From positions 1 through 11,836 of the forward strand of contig CANHUW010000034.1 in NCBI GenBank assembly GCA_947463975.1: a stretch of DNA of 11,836 nucleotides. Direction: 5' to 3'. Numbering within the stretch: position 1 is the first letter of the stretch; each line of letters begins with the position of its first letter. The notes beneath the pieces were generated by a model. The model made no database searches. It saw only the letters and a program-made list of their open reading frames with translations, and had not been told where the DNA came from. Below are positions 1 through 6,387 of this stretch, piece by piece. Position numbers and translations under genes: made by a program. Source of the stretch: Bacteroidota bacterium (GTDB taxonomy: Bacteria; Bacteroidota; Bacteroidia; Chitinophagales; Chitinophagaceae).

Positions 1-417
1 ATTTAATAAAGTTTGGAATTTCTCCCAAGGATACCAATGTACATGTTGGGTAAAGGACCAATGAATCACATAAAGGTCTTTAGAAAGAGGCAGCCACTCA
101 ATTAACACAACATAAGGTGCTTGTCCTGTTGCTACCCATTTAAAACTTGCAGAACTATCTGTTTGTTGAACCAGTTCAATGGTTTGAGTACTAATGTAAG
201 CAGTATTACCCTTAATGGTGACCTTGTTTTCTTTCCACTCCGTCATCCATGCATTCCAATGATTCAAATCACTAATATAATATGCGATTTGCTCTTTGGG
301 TGCACTTATTTCAATAGCTCTAGACACTACTACTTTAGAGGGAAACAATAATGATATAGCAGTAATGATACTTGCTAAAACAAAAAAACTAATTAAAAGT
401 AATTTAACCAATCTCAT
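1..417 (-). CDS. SRPBCC-domain protein with N-terminal membrane anchor, partial (C-terminus beyond window)
   Basis: Reading the minus strand from the ATG at 417 gives 139 uninterrupted codons running off the left edge, so the C-terminus is missing. Residues about 3-25 are a hydrophobic anchor (LLLISFF, then ITAISLLF) followed by a short SKVVVSRAIEI strand. The next part, SAPKEQIAYYISDLNHWNAWMTEW, fits the start of a START/SRPBCC (polyketide-cyclase-like) fold, in which an 'APxExV..I.D...W..W' pattern is typical. Family members bind small hydrophobic ligands, but the ligand cannot be predicted here. The ATG abuts the TAG stop of the upstream ABC permease with no gap, which suggests translational coupling and one transcript. 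Family assignment is by pattern recognition. The reading frame and start are firm; any cellular role is unknown. Confidence 0.8.
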   Translation of the reverse strand, partial: MRLVKLLLISFFVLASIITAISLLFPSKVVVSRAIEISAPKEQIAYYISDLNHWNAWMTEWKENKVTIKGNTAYISTQTIELVQQTDSSASFKWVATGQAPYVVLIEWLPLSKDLYVIHWSFTQHVHWYPWEKFQTLLN

Positions 418-1521
418 CTACTCCCATTTAAATATTTTAAAAGCCAAAGCATATACAACAACAATCCACACCAATAATACTGCTATATCAGGCCAAGTAG
501 CTAACAAACTAGTGCCTTCAAAAGAAATATTACGCATTGCATTGTTAAAATGCGTTAATGGAAGGATATTACAAAAAGGCTGCATCCATTTAGGGAAATT
601 TTCAATAGAGAAAAAAGTGCCAGCCAGTAAAAATTGTGGTAGTGTGATTAAATTAGCAAATGGAGGAATAGTGCTTTCGTTTTTTGCCAATCCACTTACT
701 ACAAATCCAAAACCCATAAATAAGATAAGAGCAATAAAACTTAATATCATAATGTCTAAGAAAGTCCACCATCCATTCACCAAAGTAAATTGAAATGCAA
801 AATGTCCAATAGATATAATGATAACAGCAGTAATCAATTGAAAGATCACCCTACTCAACGCTTCTCCTAAAATGATATATAATCTTCTTATGGGAGTTGC
901 ATAAAAACGTTTTAACACCAATTGTTGTCTCAAATTAAAAAACAAAAAAGCAACTCCAAAAACTCCAGCACTCAATAAGGAAAAGCCTAACTGACCAGGT
1001 AAGATGAAATCAATCGTTCTATACACTCTACCAGGTACTTTTTTGACAATATTGTTCACTTTAGCATAACTAGGTCGATCCTTGAAACTAGAATCATTTA
1101 CCTTGTTAATGACCGCATTCAAAATAGATTTCAACACCTCAATGTTTTGGGGATTTGCAGCTTCAGAACTGGTAAGATTAATTAAATAAGGTTGCGTAGG
1201 TATACCTGTAGATTCAATATGAATTAATGCAGTGATTCTTCCCTTTGCTAATTCTGTATCAATATCTGGTTGACCCGGAACGGCCATTTTTAAACCCGGA
1301 ATTCTTTTTAACGCACTATAGATATCATTAGCAGTATCTGACCTAGCATCCATCGCTACTTTTACAGAAATATTTCCACCACTACTTAAAAAGCCAAATA
1401 CCAAAATGAAAATCAACGGGAAAGCTATACTAAATATCACAGCAGAAGGACTTCTAAAAATAGACCTCAAGCTTGCTTTAGTAATCGCCAACATGGCTTT
1501 TACTTGAAAATAAGGCTGCAT
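418..1521 (-). CDS. ABC-2 type transporter permease subunit
   Basis: This 367-residue protein has the ABC-2 permease layout. One N-terminal membrane segment (about 24-45, after the amphipathic stretch TKASLRSIFRSPS) is followed by a large non-cytoplasmic domain (about 46-172). Five more hydrophobic segments lie near 176-196, 218-240, 254-276, 284-304 and 345-363. The ends of the last block (LPQFLLAGTFFSIENFPKW, then PLTHFNNAMR) resemble the conserved P-x-x-x-L-S/A-G-x-x-F and LP-x-T-H signatures of this family (YhhJ/YbhR-like, ABC2_membrane_3). Such permeases export drugs, lipids or polysaccharides with a separate ATPase. No ATPase partner is present within the window, so the substrate is unknown. 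It starts 3 nt after the sppA stop and its TAG directly abuts the next ATG, so it is the middle gene of a three-gene unit. ATG 1494 (Met10) is an alternative start. Confidence 0.9.
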   Translation of the reverse strand: MQPYFQVKAMLAITKASLRSIFRSPSAVIFSIAFPLIFILVFGFLSSGGNISVKVAMDARSDTANDIYSALKRIPGLKMAVPGQPDIDTELAKGRITALIHIESTGIPTQPYLINLTSSEAANPQNIEVLKSILNAVINKVNDSSFKDRPSYAKVNNIVKKVPGRVYRTIDFILPGQLGFSLLSAGVFGVAFLFFNLRQQLVLKRFYATPIRRLYIILGEALSRVIFQLITAVIIISIGHFAFQFTLVNGWWTFLDIMILSFIALILFMGFGFVVSGLAKNESTIPPFANLITLPQFLLAGTFFSIENFPKWMQPFCNILPLTHFNNAMRNISFEGTSLLATWPDIAVLLVWIVVVYALAFKIFKWE

Positions 1522-1524
1522 AGA

Positions 1525-3282
1525 TTAGGGTTGGTTCACTACAAAGATAGGTAAACGAGTTTGTGGTACACCCATCATTTGTTGAATAGATTTCATTTGT
1601 TTGAAAACTTGGAATTGTGCAGCTCCAATCTCTTCTTTAATAGCTTTCACTTTAGCAGTTTCTTTATACTCTTCCATAAAAGATTCTAAAAAAGATTTTG
1701 ATTCTGGATATGCTTTAATGCCATAGCCTTTTAACTTAGCCATTTTTGCTGCAGAGGCAACAGCATCATCTAAAGTGCCAATACGATCTACTAAACCTAT
1801 TTTTATGGCATCGGCTCCAATCCAAACTCTACCTTGTGCAATGGAATCGATGTATTCAATCGATTTTCTTCTGCCTACTGATACCCTGGATTTAAAAGTA
1901 TGGTAAATACTATCTACTCCAGATTGCATAAATTTTTGTTCTGTAGTATTTAATGGCCTGGTGGTGGATGGCATGTCTGCAAACTGACCAGTCTTAACCC
2001 CATCAAAACTAATACCCAATTTATTATTCATCAATCCTTTTATATTCGGTATAACAGTAAACACACCAATAGATCCAGTAATGGTTCCTGCATTCGCAAA
2101 AATGGAATCTGCTCCACATGCAATATAATATCCACCAGATGCAGCAACATCACCCATGCTAACTACCACAGGTTTTTCTTTTTTTAATAAATCTATTTCT
2201 CTCCAAATAATATCACTAGCTAAAGCACTTCCACCTGGCGAGTTGACCCTCAATACCACAGCATCAATAGATTCGTCTTTTCTAATTTTTTGCAACAAGA
2301 CTCTAAAATCATCACTTGCAATAGCATCTTGTTGATTTTTACCCATTACAACATCTCCATTCGCATATACTACAGCCACTTTTCCAGAACCTGTACCTCT
2401 CAAAGCTACAGTGCTTGCATAATCACCCATACTCAAGAAGGTAATATCTTTTTGATCATCCTGACGTAATTTTTTGGCAATCATTTTCTTAACTTGATCA
2501 TCATACAACAACCCATCCACTAAACCATGCTTATTGGCATCAAATGCAGTTTGTATACTTCCTTGATTGGCTAGATATTTTAAACTATCTGTATTTAAAT
2601 TTCTTTGACGAGCTGTATTGCTAATAAATTGATCATATAAACCAGAAAGCCAAACATTGGTTTGTAATTTATTGGCTTCAGACATTTTCGTATATCTAAA
2701 TGGCTCGGTAGCACTCTTAAATTTACCAGCATAAAAAACCTGTGGCTCAATTTCTAATTTATCCAATAAGCCTTTCAAAAATAAAGACTCATAACTAAAT
2801 CCATTCCACTCAATACCACCCTGCGGATGGGTATATATAACATTCGCTGCATTAGCAACCATGTATGCTTTTTGCGTGATAGTTTCTCCATAAGCAATTA
2901 TAAATTTCCTAGAACTACTAAAATCTAATAATGCTTTTCTAATTTCCTCGGATGAAGCATAACCATTTGGATTTTGCTGACACTTAATATATATACCTTT
3001 AATGGCATCATCTTTTTTTGCATGCGCAATCAAACGAACTAATTCTGATAAGCTTGGTGATTTCCCATTTTTTTTATTCAGAATCTCTGAAATAGGATCA
3101 TTTTGAACTTGTTCTAAAAACTCATTAGAAAGATCCAATACTAAAACAGAGTTGGGTGCAACAAGTTTGGGTTCTTCAGAAGAAAAAGTAGCAGCAATAC
3201 CAATCAATAAAAAAAAGCCAATCAAGCAAAAAACAAAAAAAGCGATTAAACTGGCGAAAAAAGAAATAAAGAAATTTTTCAT
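1525..3282 (-). CDS. sppA: Signal peptide peptidase SppA, 67-kDa type (peptidase S49)
   Basis: Membrane-anchored serine protease that degrades signal peptides left in the membrane after secretion. The 585-residue product has an N-terminal membrane segment (about 5-32) and two tandem S49 domains, the long form known from E. coli. The catalytic dyad is visible. The general-base lysine is K189 in GKFKSATEPF (N-terminal domain) and the nucleophile is S382 in AASGGYY (C-terminal domain). Other S49 hallmarks are RVNSPGGSALAS (about 345-356) and TGSIGV (402-407). I chose ATG 3282 because the hydrophobic anchor follows directly; in-frame codons up to 3342 give a hydrophilic extension that would place sequence ahead of the anchor. 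It is the first gene of a tight leftward unit with the ABC permease and SRPBCC genes, and divergent from folK across 66 bp. Confidence 0.95.
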   Translation of the reverse strand: MKNFFISFFASLIAFFVFCLIGFFLLIGIAATFSSEEPKLVAPNSVLVLDLSNEFLEQVQNDPISEILNKKNGKSPSLSELVRLIAHAKKDDAIKGIYIKCQQNPNGYASSEEIRKALLDFSSSRKFIIAYGETITQKAYMVANAANVIYTHPQGGIEWNGFSYESLFLKGLLDKLEIEPQVFYAGKFKSATEPFRYTKMSEANKLQTNVWLSGLYDQFISNTARQRNLNTDSLKYLANQGSIQTAFDANKHGLVDGLLYDDQVKKMIAKKLRQDDQKDITFLSMGDYASTVALRGTGSGKVAVVYANGDVVMGKNQQDAIASDDFRVLLQKIRKDESIDAVVLRVNSPGGSALASDIIWREIDLLKKEKPVVVSMGDVAASGGYYIACGADSIFANAGTITGSIGVFTVIPNIKGLMNNKLGISFDGVKTGQFADMPSTTRPLNTTEQKFMQSGVDSIYHTFKSRVSVGRRKSIEYIDSIAQGRVWIGADAIKIGLVDRIGTLDDAVASAAKMAKLKGYGIKAYPESKSFLESFMEEYKETAKVKAIKEEIGAAQFQVFKQMKSIQQMMGVPQTRLPIFVVNQP

Positions 3283-3296
3283 GCTGCTATATTTAA

Positions 3297-3327
3297 TTGT
3301 GTAACCATGTAAAATTATGGATATTTG
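3297..3327 (+). promoter_or_regulatory. Putative folK promoter (-33 TTG, -7 GATATTTG)
   Basis: TTG at 3297-3299, a 20-nt spacer and GATATTTG at 3320-3327 match the Bacteroidota consensus TTG-N19-21-TAnnTTTG with one mismatch in the -7 box. Transcription would begin near 3333, giving a leader of about 15 nt before the folK ATG at 3349. The upstream in-frame TTG at 3325 lies inside the -7 box, which argues against the longer folK start. On the other strand, TAATTTTA (3317 to 3310) is a one-mismatch candidate -7 for sppA with no clear -33; it is too weak to list separately. Confidence 0.45.
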
Positions 3328-3348
3328 AGCTACTTTAAGCATACTTCC

Positions 3349-3828
3349 ATGAACAAAGCATACCTCTTGATAGGCGGCAATATGGGTGATCGATTGGCAA
3401 ATTTAGAAATGGCCAAATTGGCTATTCAAAAAGAGATTGGACCTATTTTGATCAATTCTTCCATATACGAAACAGCTGCTTGGGGCAAAGAAGATCAACC
3501 CGCATTTTTTAATCAAGCTTTAATCATTGAAACAAATTTGATTGCCAATGATTTAATGATGACACTTTTAGCTGTTGAAAAAAATATGGGCAGAATTAGA
3601 CAACAACCACTAGGTCCAAGAACTATAGATTTAGATATTATCTTTTTTAATGACCAAATAATCCAAACAGAAAATGTAACCATCCCACATCCTCAGATGC
3701 AAAAAAGAAATTTTGTATTAACCCCTTTAAATGAAATTGCCCCCGATTATATACACCCTATTTTAAAAAGATCTATTGCTCAATTACTTATGGATTGCGA
3801 AGATCCTTTACTGTGTATAAAAAAATAA
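3349..3828 (+). CDS. folK: 2-amino-4-hydroxy-6-hydroxymethyldihydropteridine diphosphokinase (HPPK)
   Basis: Cytoplasmic folate-pathway enzyme that transfers pyrophosphate from ATP to 6-hydroxymethyl-dihydropterin, making the substrate for dihydropteroate synthase. At 159 residues it has the usual single-domain HPPK length. Visible family motifs are the N-terminal YLLIGGNMGDR (5-15), ETAAWG (41-46), the metal-binding GPRTIDLDI (89-97, with the aspartates D94 and D96) and IPHPQMQKRNFVL (112-124), which carries the conserved PHP and ATP-contacting basic residues. I chose ATG 3349 because the family motif begins four residues later; a TTG at 3325 would add eight residues but sits inside the likely promoter. 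It is divergent from sppA and lies 46 nt before the deoxynucleoside kinase gene, an adjacency I recall as common in Bacteroidota. No dihydropteroate synthase gene is nearby. Confidence 0.95.
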   Translation: MNKAYLLIGGNMGDRLANLEMAKLAIQKEIGPILINSSIYETAAWGKEDQPAFFNQALIIETNLIANDLMMTLLAVEKNMGRIRQQPLGPRTIDLDIIFFNDQIIQTENVTIPHPQMQKRNFVLTPLNEIAPDYIHPILKRSIAQLLMDCEDPLLCIKK

Positions 3829-3849
3829 ATAGAAACGCCATTCAGCGCT

Positions 3850-3857
3850 TATATTTG
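3850..3857 (+). promoter_or_regulatory. -7 promoter element TATATTTG ahead of the deoxynucleoside kinase
   Basis: This is a perfect match to the Bacteroidota TAnnTTTG element in the 46-nt gap between folK and the kinase gene. It lies 17 nt before the ATG at 3875, so the leader would be only about 12 nt. No TTG is present at the expected -33 distance. It suggests the kinase and MFS genes can be transcribed independently of folK, though read-through from folK is also likely because no terminator hairpin is visible. Confidence 0.45.
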
Positions 3858-3874
3858 GTGCGAAGAAAAGAACA

Positions 3875-4507
3875 ATGAAGCATCAATTTATAGCCATAGA
3901 GGGAAATATAGGAGCAGGCAAGACCACTTTAACGCATTTGTTAGCACAACATTTTAATGCAAAAACGGTACTGGAAGAATTTGCAGAAAATCCATTTTTG
4001 ACAAAATTTTACGAGAACCCAAAGCAATACGCTTTTCCGTTAGAATTATTTTTTTTAGCAGAACGTTTTAAACAACAACAAGAATTAATTAAGAATGGAG
4101 ATCTATTTCAGCAAGTAATCGTGTCCGACTATATGTTCACTAAGTGTTTGCTTTTTGCCAAAGCCAATTTACCCGAAGAAGAGTTTAGATTATATCAAAA
4201 AATGTTTGATGTATTCTATCAACAATTAACCCCTCCTGATATTTTAATATACTTGCATGCGCCAGTGAATAGATTGCAAAGTAATATTAAGAAACGCAAT
4301 AGAAAATTTGAACAGGCTATCCCAGACGAATACTTGTTTAAAATTCAAGAAACCTATACCAGCTATATTAAACAACACAATATCAGAACCATCTTTGTAG
4401 ATGCAAGTAATGCAGATTTTTTATACAATGAAGCACATTTAAAAGTAATTTTAGATGCATTGGATAAAGATTTAGAAGAAGGCCAACATTATTTCAACTT
4501 ACCTTAA
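3875..4507 (+). CDS. Deoxynucleoside kinase (dNK/dCK/dGK family)
   Basis: Cytoplasmic salvage enzyme that phosphorylates deoxynucleosides to their 5'-monophosphates using ATP or another NTP. The 210-residue length fits the bacterial dNK family. Features in order: Walker A loop GNIGAGKTT (10-18); LEEFAENPF (33-41), where the family has a conserved glutamate contacting the sugar; the DYMF motif (85-88) in the position of the family's D/E-R-S motif; and a basic lid region KKRNRKFE (139-146) that closes over the phosphate donor. Bacteroidota homologues are often annotated as deoxyadenosine kinase, but base specificity cannot be read from the sequence with confidence. Only 4 nt separate its stop from the following MFS gene, so the two are very probably cotranscribed. 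Confidence 0.92.
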   Translation: MKHQFIAIEGNIGAGKTTLTHLLAQHFNAKTVLEEFAENPFLTKFYENPKQYAFPLELFFLAERFKQQQELIKNGDLFQQVIVSDYMFTKCLLFAKANLPEEEFRLYQKMFDVFYQQLTPPDILIYLHAPVNRLQSNIKKRNRKFEQAIPDEYLFKIQETYTSYIKQHNIRTIFVDASNADFLYNEAHLKVILDALDKDLEEGQHYFNLP

Positions 4508-4511
4508 GCTT

Positions 4512-5765
4512 ATGTCAGCAGAACAAATAGTTCAAAAAAAGGATCCATTTGGCGCATTAAAAATAAGCGAATTCAGGAACCTGATGATTGGGCGATTTTT
4601 GTTTATCATGGGGCTTAGAATGATGGGCACTTTGGTAGGCTGGTGGATCTATGAACTAACCAATGAACCATTTGCCATTGGATTGATTGGTTTAGCTGAG
4701 GTAATTCCTGCAGTGTCCTTAGCATTATACGCTGGACATGTGATTGATATCAGTGAAAAAAGAAAATTGCTATTAAAAGGGGTTGCATTGTATTGGATTT
4801 GCGCCATTGCCTTATTAGTACTCTCCAGTAATATTGGCTCGGGGGCCTTCTCTAATTTGCAAATTGCGATTGGAATTTATTTTGTGATTTTTTGTACGGG
4901 TATTATACGATCATTTACTGGACCAAGCTTTGGAACCTTGGTGGGAGAAATCATGCCAAAAGATTTATTACAAAATGCTACTACTTGGAGCCAAGGCATT
5001 TGGTTAAGTGCTTCGGTATTAGGCCATGCTATGGTAGGTTTCTTTATTGCAGGATTTGGCAATACGGGTTCACTTTGGATTGTACTTGGCATGGTCACTA
5101 TTGGATTTGTTTTTATTTCCAAAATCAAACCAAAGCCGCCACATAAACAAGAACTAGAGCAAAAGACTTTAGAAAGTGTAAAAGAAGGAATACGATTTGT
5201 AGTACAAACCAAAGAAGTATTAGGAGCATTGTCATTGGATTTGTTTGCAGTTTTATTTGGAGGAGCAGTTGCCATGATTCCTGTATTTGCAAAAGATATT
5301 TTAAAAGTAGGGCCTATTGGATTTGGCTGGTTAAACGCAGCTGCTGATATTGGAGCAATTCTGATCATTTTTATTATTACCATTTTCCCAGTACATCAAC
5401 AACAGGGGAAAAAATTATTGATGGCAGTAGCTGGATTTGGAATATGCATCATTGTTTTTGCGTTATCCACCACCTTCTGGATTTCATTTGCAGCTTTATT
5501 ATTAAGTGGTATACTAGATGGCTTTAGTATGATTGTAAGAGGAACCATTGTACAATTGAAGACTCCTAATCATATGCGTGGAAGGGTAATGAGCGTGAAC
5601 TCCATGTTCATCAATAGTAGCAATGAATTAGGTCAGTTTGAAAGTGGATTAGCTGCTCGAGCAATGGGCGTTGTACCCTCCGTGGTATTTGGAGGCATCA
5701 TGACTTTAATAGTGGTTACCACCACTTGGTTTAAAGCACCTAGTTTAAGAAAAATGGAATATTAA
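4512..5765 (+). CDS. MFS transporter, MFS_3 / EntS-like efflux type
   Basis: Inner-membrane transporter of 417 residues with about 10-12 hydrophobic segments, split by a hydrophilic central loop (about 204-228, KIKPKPPHKQELEQK) as in the 6+6 major facilitator plan. The N-terminus DPFGALKISEFRNLMIGRF and the segment TPNHMRGRVMSVNSMF (351-366), followed by NELGQFESG, are characteristic of the MFS_3 branch that includes the enterobactin exporter EntS and macrolide-type pumps. A motif-A-like loop is GHVIDISEKRK (75-85), between the second and third segments. Family members are mostly proton-driven exporters. The substrate here is unknown, and the neighbouring kinase does not prove a nucleoside role. 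Its stop codon is 2 nt from the stop of the convergent cysteine-cluster gene, with no hairpin between. Confidence 0.9.
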   Translation: MSAEQIVQKKDPFGALKISEFRNLMIGRFLFIMGLRMMGTLVGWWIYELTNEPFAIGLIGLAEVIPAVSLALYAGHVIDISEKRKLLLKGVALYWICAIALLVLSSNIGSGAFSNLQIAIGIYFVIFCTGIIRSFTGPSFGTLVGEIMPKDLLQNATTWSQGIWLSASVLGHAMVGFFIAGFGNTGSLWIVLGMVTIGFVFISKIKPKPPHKQELEQKTLESVKEGIRFVVQTKEVLGALSLDLFAVLFGGAVAMIPVFAKDILKVGPIGFGWLNAAADIGAILIIFIITIFPVHQQQGKKLLMAVAGFGICIIVFALSTTFWISFAALLLSGILDGFSMIVRGTIVQLKTPNHMRGRVMSVNSMFINSSNELGQFESGLAARAMGVVPSVVFGGIMTLIVVTTTWFKAPSLRKMEY

Positions 5766-5767
5766 TT

Positions 5768-6247
5768 TTACTTTTTTAATAGCTCTTCCATTACCACATG
5801 TACAGCTGGACAGAACTCCGCATTTTTCATCGTTATGGATGTTCTTTTGAAAAAAACATCTTCGTCCGTATAAGGGAATCTTTCACAATCAGAAGGTCTT
5901 TGATCATAAATAGAACAAGTATTATCCCCAGCTAAAAATGGACAAGGCTTGGTGTTGGTCACATAATCCCCCTCATTATCTAGTAAAAGATACTTCTCAA
6001 TAAACGCACTTTCTTTCAATTTCAAATACTTACTAATTCTCTTTATATCGGGTGTTTTGAACCTTGGTGAATAATTCTTACAGCATCTTGCACAATCCAA
6101 ACAATTGATCTTTTCAAAGGCCAAATCATGCAAATCAGGCAAAACTTTTAAGATTTGCTTCTTTTCCACCCTTTTTAAGAAGTTTTGAAACTTTTTAAGC
6201 ACTTCTGGGGCTGGCTTTTCAAAATATTGTTCAATTGATGGTTCCAT
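5768..6247 (-). CDS. YkgJ-family cysteine cluster protein (CxxCxxCC)
   Basis: A 159-residue soluble protein of the YkgJ/Fli-type cysteine cluster family (PF03692-like), thought to bind a metal or Fe-S centre; no enzymatic activity is firmly assigned. It carries eight cysteines. Four form the signature CLDCARCC (C49, C52, C55, C56). Three follow in PCPFL, TCSIYDQRPSDCERFP (C102, C111, C121), and the last is C146 in FCPAV. The C-x-I-Y-x-x-R-P-x-x-C-x-x-F-P string is highly typical of the family. The first 45 residues are helical and basic, with no signal peptide. ATG 6247 is preferred over the in-frame TTG at 6259 because the latter lies within the -7 promoter element. Divergent from gcvP and convergent with the MFS gene. 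Confidence 0.9.
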   Translation of the reverse strand: MEPSIEQYFEKPAPEVLKKFQNFLKRVEKKQILKVLPDLHDLAFEKINCLDCARCCKNYSPRFKTPDIKRISKYLKLKESAFIEKYLLLDNEGDYVTNTKPCPFLAGDNTCSIYDQRPSDCERFPYTDEDVFFKRTSITMKNAEFCPAVHVVMEELLKK

Positions 6248-6256
6248 ATTACCTAC

Positions 6257-6287
6257 CAAATGTAAACCATTTAATAGTCATCCACAA
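6257..6287 (-). promoter_or_regulatory. Promoter of the YkgJ-family gene (TTG-N20-TACATTTG)
   Basis: On the minus strand TTG (6287-6285), a 20-nt spacer and TACATTTG (6264-6257) match the Bacteroidota -33/-7 consensus without mismatch. This is the best-formed promoter in the window. Only 9 nt separate the -7 box from the ATG at 6247, so the leader would be just a few nucleotides. It also rules out the upstream TTG start at 6259. Confidence 0.6.
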
Positions 6288-6346
6288 GCTTTCCCCAACA
6301 GAATGCAAAAACATTAAACAAGAGCAAAGACCGCTTATTTATTAAG

Positions 6347-6354
6347 TATATTTG
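6347..6354 (+). promoter_or_regulatory. -7 promoter element TATATTTG of gcvP
   Basis: A perfect TAnnTTTG match lies 33 nt before the gcvP ATG, in the 140-bp divergent gap shared with the YkgJ gene. The -33 region is not a clear TTG. The predicted leader is about 28 nt, far too short to hold a glycine riboswitch. Confidence 0.5.
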
Positions 6355-6387
6355 TGGCAATTTTTAACCTACACAATACAGTAGAAA

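Noticed and set aside
296..793. Plus-strand open frame of 165 codons
   Set aside because: It lies entirely opposite the SRPBCC and ABC permease genes, both of which show clear family features; its translation is low-complexity Asn/Lys/Thr-rich and matches no family.
3325..3348. Longer folK start at TTG 3325
   Set aside because: The TTG forms part of the putative -7 box, and the HPPK motif begins right after ATG 3349.
4877..5383. Minus-strand open frame of 168 codons
   Set aside because: It is antisense to the MFS gene, whose membrane segments and motifs run straight through; the translation is Asn/Pro/Ile-rich without recognisable motifs.
6355..6387. Possible glycine riboswitch upstream of gcvP
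   Set aside because: The leader downstream of the -7 element is about 28 nt, and the entire divergent gap is 140 bp and also holds the opposing promoter; no aptamer-like pairing was seen.
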